The position numbers and the translations under genes are program-made. The notes under the pieces were generated by a model. The model was not told the origin of the DNA. It worked only from the letters and a program-made list of their open reading frames with translations, and searched no databases. DNA of 64,000 nt from Protula sp. h YS-2021 (lineage: Eukaryota; Annelida; Polychaeta; Sabellida; Serpulidae): NCBI GenBank assembly GCA_949752745.1, contig OX457027.1:55742053-55806052 (forward strand), written 5' to 3'. This document shows, one piece after another, positions 13,702-43,149 of the stretch; the stretch's first letter is position 1, and every line of letters starts with the position of its first letter.

Positions 13702-14420
13702 TTATCTGGAAACACGGAATACTGAATAAAATTCCCACCTCCCTCTCCATTTTAACGAAATTGGTACTCCGCGAGGAACGTGCCTGGTTCTAAAATTAAA
13801 TACCACTCCCTCTATCCACAATCGAGATGGTAGTCGGCATGTGCTTGCATCCGTATTGTGACTTGGCCATGCTGAGTTAGGAACCAGTCTAAGTACTGGA
13901 AAACTAACATATCTTGCACTCCGTCCCACATCTTAAGTATTCTCATGATTTTCGTGAGGACGAAGGGCGCCGTGGAAAGACTGAAAGAGCCAGATACCAG
14001 TATTTCTCTTGCCCTGTCTGGAAGCATAGGTACTTTTTAGCGGACGCATGCGATGGCACTTGAAGGTAAGCATCGGTTAAGCGGACGGATGTACCCCATC
14101 TGTTCACGCTCAGTGACTCAATCATGTCTCGTAGGATCTAGTGCTTCACCGAGTCTTGATCGTAGAACGCAACTATGTTGCCTGGGGCGTGGTCGCGAAC
14201 AGGTATGGGTGGATTGTGACCCCGTAGGTCGCGCTTGAAAGGTAGTGTGTAACCTTCTCTCAAACAACGCACAACTCTTTTGGGAGCACCCATCTCGCGC
14301 CACTCTGGCCAGAACTTGCTAGTATGCCTGCTACGAGCAAGGAGTCTTCTGATGATTACTAACCCCCTGTACTTTCTGATTTTATTAAAGTACCTCTTGG
14401 AGGTCATTCGTATCTAACAG
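13702..14420 (-). pseudogene. DIRS-type reverse transcriptase relic (DIRS relic 1)
   Basis: On the minus strand, frame-broken pieces line up with the RT of tyrosine-recombinase (DIRS) retrotransposons. They read, from high to low coordinates: WPEWREMGAPKRVVRCLREGY and LPFKRDLR (RT entry segment), TDAYLQVPSHASAKKYLCF (motif A region, Asp kept), then LSTAPFVLTKIMRILKMW (motif B region) and YLDWFL, where the usual YLDDWL catalytic pair has lost one Asp. Several frame changes separate the pieces. These elements normally encode gag, RT-RNase H and a tyrosine recombinase and integrate as circular DNA. This copy is dead; no RNase H or recombinase was seen downstream on its strand. Confidence 0.8.
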
Positions 14421-15232
14421 ATACTTTAATTGGTTGTTACCTGCTTTGCGAGCCCCATGGAGCCCTGTGGAAGCCGCTGCGGACAGCCTTTGCTTCTTGG
14501 GTGGGAGAAGCCCTCGTCTTTCTACTGGACCTAGATCTGTTCTGCGAGTGGGCTGTGGGTATCTGCACTTCTGTGGACAAAAGTAGAGCCTGGTTGCTCT
14601 GGCCATGAGGGCTTAGTCTTGCGACAGTAACTCACTTACTTGGTTCGCTCTCTCCACTTCTTCAGCGAAAGAGTTCTTTTTGTCCCAGAATAGGGGCCTT
14701 ACGCAGTTCACGAAACCTTTGACCTTCAGCCAGCAATATAGCAGAAAGACATCACATCTCAGAAAAACCATGGATATGGTCAAGAACGCTGGCAGCTTAA
14801 CTACGTCTCCTGTTGCCGACGCCAAGCCCTCATGCAGTCTGAGTGTCACCGGATCCGTCAGATGCAGTTCATTCAGGTGCCTCTAAGAAGACTTGCTCGG
14901 TCTCTTGATGTAAGGCTGGCCAAGATTTGTCTGTAATAGCTCGTTTACCCACAGGCTACGCCGCTGTTTCGGATATTGCAGACGGCTTAGACTTCGTGGT
15001 TTTTTTTCGGTCGGACGACATCTGATTCCATACCCTTCTCTGGGTAAACAGGGGAGGAAACTTGGCCGAGAATGACAGAGCCGACTTTCTGCATTTCCAG
15101 GAACAGGGACTGAACTTTGAGACGCACTCTACGTTTTATGTCCTTAGTGCGAACCTTCTCTAAGGCGTCCCAGTCTTGTTGAGATAAGTGAGCACACTCA
15201 CAGCAAGTATGTAGCGCGCCACACAACGACAT
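14421..15232 (-). pseudogene. DIRS-type gag/ORF1 relic (DIRS relic 1)
   Basis: Directly upstream (minus strand) of the RT relic lie broken frames with a gag-like character: a charged segment QQDWDALEKVRTKDIKRRVR at about 15150, EEVERANQVSELLSQD near 14620, and a basic Gly/Arg/Pro-rich end (RRGLLPPKKQR). Position before RT and composition fit DIRS ORF1. Assignment relies on the neighbouring RT. Confidence 0.5.
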
Positions 15233-15460
15233 GCCCCTATTTCTCTCCTGTGTCTGTCACAAAGCGGGTGTGGGTTGAGAGCTGAACAGGGTGTATGAAT
15301 ACAGGTGCCGAGGTGCCAAGGTGCAGAGTAATTTCTGTCATGTCTGAAACAAATAAAAGAATAAGAATGCATAAGTAACTTATCTGTAAATTTACTAACA
15401 CCCATCTCAGAAGACTGGAATCTGTACTGAGCCAAGCAACTCGTTGTAGAAAGGTTAGTA

Positions 15461-15793
15461 TTGGTAACTGCAAGCGTGTACGAACGCAGGGGTGAAGCAG
15501 CACTGACCAAGACGCACCAAGGTCTGGTCACGAACCGATGCCTGTGTCTATTCTTGGTAGTGGGTGCGCTCCTGACCAAGATACACCAGGACCTGGACAC
15601 GAACCAAGGTCTCTGTGCTTGGCACCTGGTTGGTGGTGAGTACAAAGCTGTGACACACCACACCACCCAAGCAAGACTCGGATATCCAGTGGGTATCTTG
15701 TATCTAGGCCTAACCCAGCAGTGCGTGCTTGGTATCAGGCACCGAAAGCAACCAAGGTTTGGTATTCGAGGGCTCTGGGGGGGGGGGGGTTAG
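15461..15793 (+). repeat. Imperfect 69-bp tandem repeat inside an open frame
   Basis: Two units starting at 15503 and 15572 encode LTKTHQGLVTNRCLC... and LTKIHQDLDTNQGLC... (23 residues each). The frame is open for 110 codons but has no recognised domain; it ends in a poly-G run at 15778. Probably a low-copy repeat rather than a gene. Confidence 0.5.
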
Positions 15794-17370
15794 TTGGAAA
15801 CCAACCCTCTGCATTCAAACGTAATCAAGTAACCTAGTTCAGCTGTAGAGTTACTAGCAGCCTGCTAAGGAGCACTAAGCTACGCGGCTGGGCCACAGGT
15901 GACCAAAACGCAGCAAGAAGCTTGAAATCAGGACAGACCTCAGCAATCAGAAATGACGTGTGCTCCTTTATGGGTCCTCAGCCAGTACGCCCATACAAGT
16001 AAATGGTGGAGACTTATGAGTAACACTTATCGGGGAAAGAAAAAAAACCCAGTGATTCAAATTCAAATTTACTGGCAGAGAGATTAAAATACGAAGGTAA
16101 AATCTATAAAATTTGCCCAGCCAAATACACTCACACCAGTATCCCAGATAACAGAATATATTATCTAACGAACTGATGAAAGAAGAGGCGAAATTCGCCT
16201 TTTAGCTGAAGGCAGCAAAGAAAAATTTGCGCTTGTCTAGAAACGCGTGTAGTTGGCACCGCATGCGATACGCGAATGAAGCTTGGTGTTAGAGTACCAT
16301 CGATTCTGATTGGCCGACATCTGGGCTGGGACTATTCGAGCCACTTTTGAGCAAATTTTGTGCCAAACTTACGAGGTCCTTAAAATTTACGAGAAAACCC
16401 ATGTAAAAGTGGGCATAAGCGAATTCAGAGCTTTTGCGAAGTAAAACGTCAGTTTATTGTGATTTAAATATAATTGTAAAGAATGAAACGCATTTAAGAC
16501 TACCGCACTTGCTACCGCTTAATTAACAAGAATATATATTTGAAATATTCCACTTATATGTTAACTTATATGTATTCATATGTATGAGTAAGATTTAGCA
16601 GGGTCGAGTTTGGTGGGGAAGTGTTATGGCTGCATAATTGTACAAAAATTCTAGGACATACGCGCTCCCACACGTATTTGATATTTCTTTGCTATTTATG
16701 TACAATTAATATACCAGAAAATATTTTATTCTTTCGCGAACTACTTTTTATGCCATCCGCCATAGAGTGGTATGTTATTATTATATATTGGGGAGTAAGG
16801 GGCTTTGTGTGATTCAAAATACCCTGTACCTACAGTCATGCACGGAAAATACCAGAAAAGACATATTAGTCAATATGCACGACTGTCTGTGTATTTTTGC
16901 TTTATTTGCGCTTGAATTGTGCTTTTTTTAAAACAAATCGTTAAGGTTGTGTCGTTTTTTTTCACATACTCATTGCTCTTATTCAAAAGAATGCGGGGCT
17001 TTAAACTGTGGAAAATGCCACGAACGCCATTTATATTATCGCTGCATTTTTCTGGCTGAAATAATATTTTGGTTGAATAATTCATTTTATGTGAATAAAG
17101 CATGGGTAGTTAACATGGTAAGCGAATGTTGTCATTTTTACAATTATTTTTATAGGAGGGGGGTGGGGAGGTTAATTAAAAAGTTTCGTCCACGTGTAGA
17201 ATAGGTGCAATTATTACACAATGGGCAAACAAGTGTTGACGATAACGAAATATTTAACTATCAAAAACCCAGATCAGAAGTAATACTCTTGATGCTGACG
17301 AACAGTGAGTCACAAGTGAGGTCACAACTGTAAGGCCTCACACACGTGTGACACAGCTTTGGCCATGCTT
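15794..17370. other. No gene seen
   Basis: Non-coding sequence without recognised repeats. Confidence 0.4.
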
Positions 17371-17371
17371 G

Positions 17372-17413
17372 TTCATAGACCTCCAAAAGGCATTTGATGA
17401 CCATGATTTTCGT
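17372..17413 (+). pseudogene. Fossil RT motif A fragment of a LINE
   Basis: Fourteen codons read FIDLQKAFDDHDFR, which closely matches the motif A consensus (F-x-DLxKAFDxVxH) of jockey/CR1-like LINE reverse transcriptases. Flanking sequence shows no further alignment by eye, so this is a short ancient remnant or a chance match. Confidence 0.4.
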
Positions 17414-17599
17414 AACAATTCTCATTGTTACAGCATTTGTGTTCTTTTCAAGGGCAGACAATTCTCAGTGTTTGAATTTCACGTCGTGTATAAGTTTGTA
17501 CTGGATATTTGAAAGTTCTCTCTTTTTTTTCTCCGCAAATCGTCAAAAAATGCGAATAGCTAGCAGGTCGAACTTTTACCGAAGTAAACATTCAAGTGT

Positions 17600-18135
17600 C
17601 GATTGATTTGAGGTTGCGACGCCGATCCAACCAAACCACAACATTAACTCTAGATGTACTTTGATTGTGTTTGGCCGCCACCACAGACCAATGTCTCATC
17701 AACGTCTCTGATACAACGCTGAACAGATGTTGGGTAAGCAACGTTGTTTAGACGTCGATTTTGGTGGCAACCAAAAAAAGCTACTTTCTGCGACGTCTGA
17801 TCAAGGGCTTTAGTGCAACGTTGAATAGACGTCGAAAAATCGACGTTGGAACAACATGTGATGTGAAATGTAGCAGTGATGGCTCCACGCCAAGTGGTAG
17901 CCATGACAGGTCACTTTGAAAATAAACCAAAACGAGGACTCAAAATATGAGAATTTTGAGAGCGCAATTTTTTCCCACCTTCTTTTGAAAAATAATCATG
18001 GAATTCGACTTCATACGCATCCTGCATGACCGGATCACCCAAGTATGGGGGTACTTGGACTGTGATGTCGCTTTCCCGACTCTATGCAACGTTAGGGGAT
18101 GGACGTTGATCCGATGTCAGGTGCGACAGGAATGC
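17600..18135. repeat. Dispersed ACGTT/GACGTC repeat, copy 1
   Basis: Dense in AACGTTG, GACGTC and CGACGTT words (for example TAAGCAACGTTGTTTAGACG and AATAGACGTCGAAAAATCGA), followed by GTAGCCATGACAGGTCACT and CAAAATATGAGAATTTTGAG. The same order of phrases occurs at 63640-63990, and parts at 29370-29440, 39110-39300 and 61140-61400. Confidence 0.75.
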
Positions 18136-19827
18136 CAGGGTTATCCATTTTTCGCTGTCTGAAATTTACAGCCGAACTGTCTTATTTGTTTTATTTAGAA
18201 TAATTTTATACCGCACATGAGCGATAACAACGCATCATTTGACTTATAGTTGAAAGGTGAATAGTCAGCTGTTGCATGAACGGCCAGTAGCGCTCTGCGA
18301 GAGGCAAGAAAAATCAATGCGTACTATTCGGTAGCAAGGTAGAAATATATAAACAGTACAGGTTCTGTCTACTGGCGATTATGGATTGCATAAATGTATG
18401 CAGCCGGTTGCTTAGTTTCTCAGCCCTACAACAGCCTTCCTAGTCCAATGTTTCACATTTTCTCACAGATTCTCATCCTCTTTCTCTCTCTCAGCTTTTT
18501 GACTCGGTTCGGAATATTTGAATATATTCACTCTCAGTAACTCTTTTTTTTTGGGTGGGGATACTTAGTGAATCTATATTTTGTTCGGTCGTCAGCCAAA
18601 TATCGCTATCACTTTGAAGATATAGTCACCCCCATCCCTACAGGTTTAGTTTACTGCGTGGAATTACCAATCTCAATTCGCACAAAATGTGAAATAAATA
18701 AATAAATAAATAAAAGCAATCTGCTATAGAGAGTTTTATACGTTTCCATATGTATCATTTCCCTTTGAAATGGCCAAGTGCCGCTCTAGTTGCCTGTACA
18801 CGTCAAGTTAAAACACCAGACGGGTCTGCTTAATTAGCATGGCGTTGTCATTCCATTGTCGAGCGGGATGTGATTTCTGGTGTAGGGGTGGGAGGTATTG
18901 TGGCACGGCAGCGTCATTTGGAGGGCGTTGTTTGTGTACAGACTCCTCTCGCTTTGACTTTTTTCATATGTTGAAACTTTTTATCTGCCAATTTTCTTTC
19001 AAAACATGATAAGTTACTCTTGCTTCCCCCTTCCCCGTCCACAAGTGACGGATCCACCGCTGACTATGAATATGTATGCTTATATAAACATGGAAACTGG
19101 TTTTTACCAACCACAGAATTAATGGAAGAGTCCGTCCCCAGAGGGGCGCTTATGGGCAATAAACCTAGTCAGTGTATAAAAACACAGTACACCAGCCTTT
19201 CATTATTTTTGTTTAATTCTGGTGGATAGGAACGTGCAAAAATGACCACAGGGGTATGTCAAATCAGTATTAACATTGTCGAAGAAAAAATAAATAGCAC
19301 TTCTCTTGACTGAGCTGGAACAACTTTTCATAACAAGTCCATTGCTACAGGCGGATTAACTTGAGCCAGGGATAGTCTAACAATATAATTCTACTTTTTT
19401 TATTTACCTTGATTTTAAATTTAACTATAAATTGTGTTTTTTCTTGAACGATTTTTAAACCTTTTTTTGGGTAATTTCTTGTGAGAACAAAGGAAAACAC
19501 CATGGATATTTGAATCAAATGTTGGACTGAAATACAACGCAAACTAACAAAATGGCACAGTGTTTCTTGGCATGAGGAAAAAATACAAAAAATAAACCGT
19601 TTCTTAGTTAGAGAGAAAATTTTCAATCTATGCACAGTGGCGAAACTGAAAATTTCTGTGAATAATATCTCTGTCCACTCATACACTAACGGGGAAAGAA
19701 GACCCTGTTCCGCTAGAGTCTAGTCATAACAAAAACAAAAATAGCTCAAACGAATAAAATCAGAACTAATATCTATTGCATAGCTCACATCAATTCACAT
19801 TGAGAGATTTTAAAATAACAAAAAACA

Positions 19828-19871
<44 letters not shown>

Positions 19872-20030
19872 AAAAAAAAGACAAAAAACTGTGACAGACA
19901 AAGCAAGGACGAAAAACTATGGATGCTGTAAATTGTAAATGAACTGCTTTTGAAGAAATAAAAATTAAGGAGATAAATGTAAATGTCATAGAACCAGTTA
20001 GCCTACAAGAAAAAAATTTTAAGTACCTGT
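18136..20030. other. No gene seen; (AAAG)n tract
   Basis: Includes an AAAG microsatellite at about 19827-19872. No splice-flanked exon or RNA gene was recognised. Confidence 0.4.
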
Positions 20031-20058
20031 AGTTTACAGTAAAATCTGGTTAATCCAG
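20031..20058 (+). repeat. Pogo/Tc1-like terminal fragment
   Basis: CAGTAAAATCTGGTTAATCCAG resembles the ends of pogo-like elements. Related words occur at 20926-20965 and, inverted, at 22200-22235. The TIR element at 20059 seems to have inserted into it. Confidence 0.35.
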
Positions 20059-20882
20059 TGTAACAGGCTATCTTACCCCTGCACAGCTTCCCCCCGGAAA
20101 AAGTTATATTAGGCTAACTCCCTCTTCAGTATATTTACCCCCGCCACCCCCTCTATATTTTGATAGTATTTGTTCATGTGAACAATAGATCCGACTAAAC
20201 TGTATAAATCTTAAACTATCTTGTTGACTAAATTCAACATAATTCAAACAAAAATATAAAAAAGGCATCCTTTTAGCACCTTTAGAGAGACAGGTAGATA
20301 CCTGTGATCGCTAAGACTATGATAAATAACATCCACATTATCCAAGAAGCGCTTTGTTCAACTTCATCTTCCATTTAGAAAGATTTTTTCTCTGACTGTT
20401 TTTAATCGCCTGTTACAATACATAAATAAAAATTAAAACAAAAGAGGTGTGGATTCGTTTAATTTCAATATAGCGGTGATGTGATTTCCATTGGTACATA
20501 CAACGGAGATATTAAACAATCAGATTAACCTTACTAATTTTGGTTACCATAGAGTCGGATATTACAAGAGGATAAAGACGACTTGCCATCAAGGCTTTGA
20601 TTCAGCAACAGAAAGAAAAATACATAGAGAAAAATGGGGGAAAGCACGAATGGCTGGCGGATGGGGGGTGAATATCGGAAAAAAGAAAAAAAATGAAAAA
20701 AAAATACGTGGGGGAGGGACTAAAACTAGCCTGGGTGGGGGGAAGCTGAACAGGGGACAAAAAATACCAGTGAGGGGGGAGATAGAATAGTCTAGCTTCC
20801 CCGCCGGGGGGGGGGGGGGATAACACAGTCTGTCTCCCCCCCCCCCCGGGGGAAGCTGCAGAGGGCAAGATATACTGTTATA
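20059..20882 (+). mobile_element. Non-autonomous TIR DNA element, copy 1
   Basis: It begins TGTAACAGGCTATCTTACCC and ends with the imperfect inverse, about 35 bp of terminal inverted repeat running into GCTTCCCCC. The interior (for example TCAGATTAACCTTACTAATT and AGAGTCGGATATTACAAG) matches the second copy at 26868-27631 in the same orientation. No transposase is encoded, so it must have relied on enzymes supplied in trans. Poly-G/C runs lie near both ends. Confidence 0.8.
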
Positions 20883-21291
20883 CCCGAAAGCGATGGGACT
20901 GACAAAATTTGTGTCGATTAACAAGGTGTCCGGATTACTCAGGTTACGCAGTAAAGGTTTGGTTTGTCTGCTAAATTTACCATTGTTGGTAATGGAGGCA
21001 GTCCGCCCCCCTCCCCTCCAGTCTCTCCTTGGTGTTATGCTCAAGTGGTAGAGATTTCCGATCCCTCAGTTTCCCAGTATTCTATGAGGTCATCATTAAA
21101 TCCCATGACAGAAAATTTAGCTGCGCTGAAAGTTCAATTGTGTTGATTGACCCTGCTAAACTTGAATTGAAAACAGAGACCTATCCCAGTATCTGGACAT
21201 TACGATCTGTTAAAACTATTTGAAGTGAAAGATGAATTGACTGAAAGAATTTTCCTCGTCTGTTACCCCCACCCTCTCCCCCCCCCCAAAA

Positions 21292-21437
<146 letters not shown>

Positions 21438-22084
21438 TGCGCGATATCTCGCGACTAAAAGTGAATAAATTGTGGCGGGCCGAAAACTAGTGTACAGACA
21501 GTAAGGGTAAGAAGCTAAATGCCACATAATTTCCTAACATATCCATCAACACGATTTATACAATCACTTTTCCCCCTTTATTTCCATTTGTAATTTTGAT
21601 TAATATTAGTATTCAGTTAGTTCCTCTGATAATTTGAATGAAAAACTAGAACGACACTTCGCTTCTTCTAAATGAAGTGATGCACTTGGAAAAGCATTAA
21701 CTTTCTACATTCTACCGAGGCTCCTGGCCCCCAAAGCAGTAAAGAATATCGAACCCCGCCCACCAAAAAATTGCTAAATTTAGAAACATCGCTCTTATGA
21801 TAGAGATTTAATTGAAAGAATATTACGGTGCAATAAAGGCGACTTGAAAGATCGCTTAACTTTGGCAGTTCGAAATGTTCGCTGATTTCTTTCATCTGAA
21901 ACAGATCTGCGGCTAAACATGCTAAAACCTTCTGAACCGAGCTAAAAAGAGGAGGGAGAGGGAGAGTGTTAAGAATTGGTAGGAAAATGTAATACAGTAG
22001 ATTATGAGGGCCATAATGGGATTTCAGAATTATAACGGTTAGAAAAACTAACCACCCAACTATAGATCTACATATTTTCGGCAA

Positions 22085-22235
22085 TCCAGTGTCCGGACTA
22101 AGGAAGTGTCCGAATTATTCAGGTTCTTATTGTGTAGAAACCAATAGGAAATTAAAATGCCTTAAATATTTTGTCCGAATAAGGGAGTTGTCCAAATTAC
22201 ACAGGTTTGACAGTAAGCAGGTTTTACTGTATATG
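22085..22235. repeat. Short pogo-like repeat
   Basis: Contains CAGTGTCCGGACTAAGGAAG, several GTCCGAATTATTCAGG-type words and ends in CAGGTTTTACTGTA, the inverse of the CAGTAAAA terminus at 20037. A small non-autonomous piece; no coding capacity. Confidence 0.4.
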
Positions 22236-22607
22236 CGTCTTTTTATATTACTTTTCGATTATTTTTTTTTAGAATGGAGGCAGGATGAATTCAATCGATT
22301 ACGTCCCAGTTGGCATATAATTTTAAATTTCCAGTTCTTTAGCTCAAAACTTGCATTATTACTTTTGATATCAATAATTCTTATTTTTATATCAATAATT
22401 TCATTTTTAAATTGTGCTTACCTGAAGATTTTTTAAGTTTGCAAAATTGTTGTTTTTTTTTTATCTGAAAAATAAATTTTGGCTGTTTAAAATAGAGTCA
22501 CTGGCAGCAAAATGTAAATGAGTAAGTCTACTTTATTTTGCTGATATCTTTGATTATATTTTGACATCAAAAATTAATTTTATGCATTAAAATGGAATTT
22601 CATACAG

Positions 22608-40577
<17,970 letters not shown>

Positions 40578-40780
40578 TATCCGGATTCGACGCAAAAAAA
40601 AAAAAAAAAACAAACAAAAAAACAAAAAAACAATCATCCTTTTGGCAGTGGGAGTATTGAAAGAGCAAAGAATTTCGGTTTTGTATTTGATCTCGATAAT
40701 ATCAAGTAATGATTACTTCTCGTGTGCTTCTTTTGTAGCACTGTTTCATTTATGATACAGAATTCTAGTGTGCCCCATCG

Positions 40781-40786
40781 AATAAA
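40781..40786 (+). promoter_or_regulatory. Poly(A) signal of SLC34 gene 1
   Basis: AATAAA about 200 nt after the stop codon, the first canonical hexamer on this strand, giving a short 3' UTR. The UTR contains an A-rich run (about 40592-40632). Confidence 0.65.
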
Positions 40787-40799
40787 CGGTTTCATGAAA

Positions 40800-42590
40800 T
40801 TGTTGTTAGCTTCGGATTGTGCCCTAATTTGTGCTTGTTTAGTGTTACTTTCGAGCGTTTCCCGTCCAGAAATTCCATTTCACGACTTTCTTTGAATTTC
40901 GTCCGCACTTTTTCTCCTGTTTCTGTAGCAGTTCTATTCGTTGACCCCAGGATTTGACTCATATATGACATTTTATTTTAGAGCGCCGTGGGGGTAGGGG
41001 GGTGGGGTGGGTGGTGGCGGGGGGACGTTGAAGTTGGGATATGAGAAACTAATAAATTTTTCATTGTCTTATATATTTGCTCTTAATTCAGTCCTACAAT
41101 TTAAACCTTTCTTAAGGGATGATCAGCGAACTTGATGGGCCTTGAGTTTGACTTTCCGCCTCCGTAAAATACGCACTTTATATGCATAAAGTATATATAA
41201 AGTGTACATATAAATAAAGTGATACAATCCAGATAAGAATATGATTCAGCCAAGAAATACGACATCATATCCACGTCCAGCAAAAAAAAAAAAAAAAAAA
41301 AAAGAAAAAAAAAAGAAAGAAAAAAACTCGCAGGTGAACAAGGTCAGAGTAAATGTTTGTTTTTCGGAGCATCCACAATTGATCTGGTGACAACTGATCC
41401 GATGATTCGACGAAGTGATATAGCAAGAGCTGCTCTACTTTTCTGAAGTTTGTGCAATCCCCGCTGCACATAAGTGAACCGAAAATTCATATCAGCTAAC
41501 ACCTAACTATAGTTCGCGTGAAGACGGTATTATTATTATTCAACCCTTTTGTCAGCTCGTTATTTAATTGTCCCTATCTTTTTCTCCAGTGTTGCTTGGC
41601 GCATATTCCAAAGAGAAACTATGGAAAGTTTTTGGGTAAATTCATGAGGAACCAGTCTTATACCACCTGAAGGAGTGCAAGTTGACCTTGGAGTTACATC
41701 ACAAGTTAATTCTTGGGATGAATCCTCCTGTGGTGCAATATAGAAAAAGATGTTATTTTCAAAGCAAATGGACATAAGTATGATTCATAGTATCTAAATT
41801 TGAATATCTCGTAATGGAGCTTTGAAAACTCCCTCAAGAAGAGTTTTCGCTAGATTAATTGGCGGCAGATCTGTTGTCACTGGCTCTATTGTCGCTGGAT
41901 TTGTCAGGATATAGCTCTTAAAAACATTAGATAAAGCGCTCATTTTGTTGAACTGAAAATCATTTGTAGCTCTCTCTCTCTCCCCCTTCTCTTTTTTATG
42001 TAAAATGATAACAGAAATTATAAAGCAAAATTAAAAGGTGAATTAAAAAGACCTGATTGGGCGTATTTATAATATATGGCTGATATATTTTGATGCTGCC
42101 GCTGTGCGTAAATGTTCTTTAACCTGCAGACAAAAATTCAACAATATACTTTGATTTTAATGCGTGTAAATATTTGAAAAATAAAATTGTCATTTCACAT
42201 CTTTGGACTTTTACTCTAATCAAGAAAGGACAGTTCAAAGAAACTTCTTAAAATAAAGCTTTCACTTCCCACGGTGAATAAAATTAAAGCCCCTCTTCCA
42301 ACATTCTGGTTCCCAGAAGACTGTTTCATCTTTTTCTGTGGTGGTAGGGGCCTTATTTACTCCATATCATGACGTCATGCGCTGCTGTGTTGAAGGAGAG
42401 AGGCGTCACAACCTGTTTTGCTGGAAAGCGTGTTGACGTCCTGACAAAGGACATGAGGCCTGATGGTGTGCTAGTGAAGCTCGTGGTACTGTTGTGGTAG
42501 AGGGCTTCTGCTCGGACCCTGTTCGCTTCAAGAGTGTGGTGCCGGACGGAAGCCGTTCGGTTGTTCTCTGTTCTGTTCAGGGGCTCTGTA
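40800..42590. other. Intergenic, no gene seen
   Basis: Between SLC34 gene 1 and the 39-bp minisatellite. Contains a G-rich stretch (40985-41025) and an A-rich stretch (41280-41327). Confidence 0.45.
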
Positions 42591-42599
42591 TTGGTCTGG

Positions 42600-43035
42600 T
42601 CGGGGGTGTAATCGGACGCTGTTCTGGTGAAGCTGTGATGGAGGGTGTAATCGGACTCTGTTCTGGTGAAGCCCTGATGGATGGTGTAACCGGATGCTGT
42701 TCTGGTGAAGCCCTGATGGAGGGTGTAACCGGACGCTGTTCTGGTGAAGCCCTGATGGAGGGCGTAACCGGACGCTGTTCTGGTGAAGCCCTGATGGAGG
42801 GTGTAACCGGACGCTGTTCTGGTGAAGCCCTGATGGAGGGCGTAACCGGACGCTGTTCTGGTGAAGCCCTGGTGGAGGGTGTAACCGGACGCTGTTCTGG
42901 TGAAGCCCTGGTGGAGGGTGTAACCGGACGCTGTTCTGGTGAAGCCCTGGTGGAGGGTGTAACCGGACGCTGTTCTGGTGAAGCCCTGATGGAGGGTGTA
43001 ACCGGATGCTGTCCTAGTGAAATATGTGAGGGTAT
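42600..43035 (+). repeat. 39-bp minisatellite, 11 units, open in one frame
   Basis: Units of GTGAAGCCCTGATGGAGGGT plus GTAACCGGACGCTGTTCTG are tandemly repeated 11 times with few substitutions. Because 39 is divisible by 3, one frame (about 42494-43039) stays open and would give 13-residue units GVTGRCSGEAL(M/V)E. There is no splice context, signal peptide or domain, so coding function is unproven. Neighbouring near-unit fragments (43080-43150) show decay. Confidence 0.85.
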
Positions 43036-43149
43036 CTAACAGGATGCTGTTCTAGAGAAGGATGGGGCGAAGGACTCGGAGCCACACCACGCTGTTATAG
43101 CTAAGGGTGCGGTACGGGTCTCGATGGAGAACGTGGTACCGGACGTTGT

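Noticed and set aside
18346..18395. TATATAAA followed by ATGGATTGCATAAAT|GTATGC as a possible first exon of SLC34 gene 1
   Set aside because: The ATG is only about 30 bp from the TATA box, leaving almost no 5' UTR, and nothing else supports it. The phase fits but so would many short candidates.
20589..21044. Minus-strand 151-codon Pro-rich frame
   Set aside because: It lies across the TIR element and its poly-G/C runs; low-complexity translation, not a gene.
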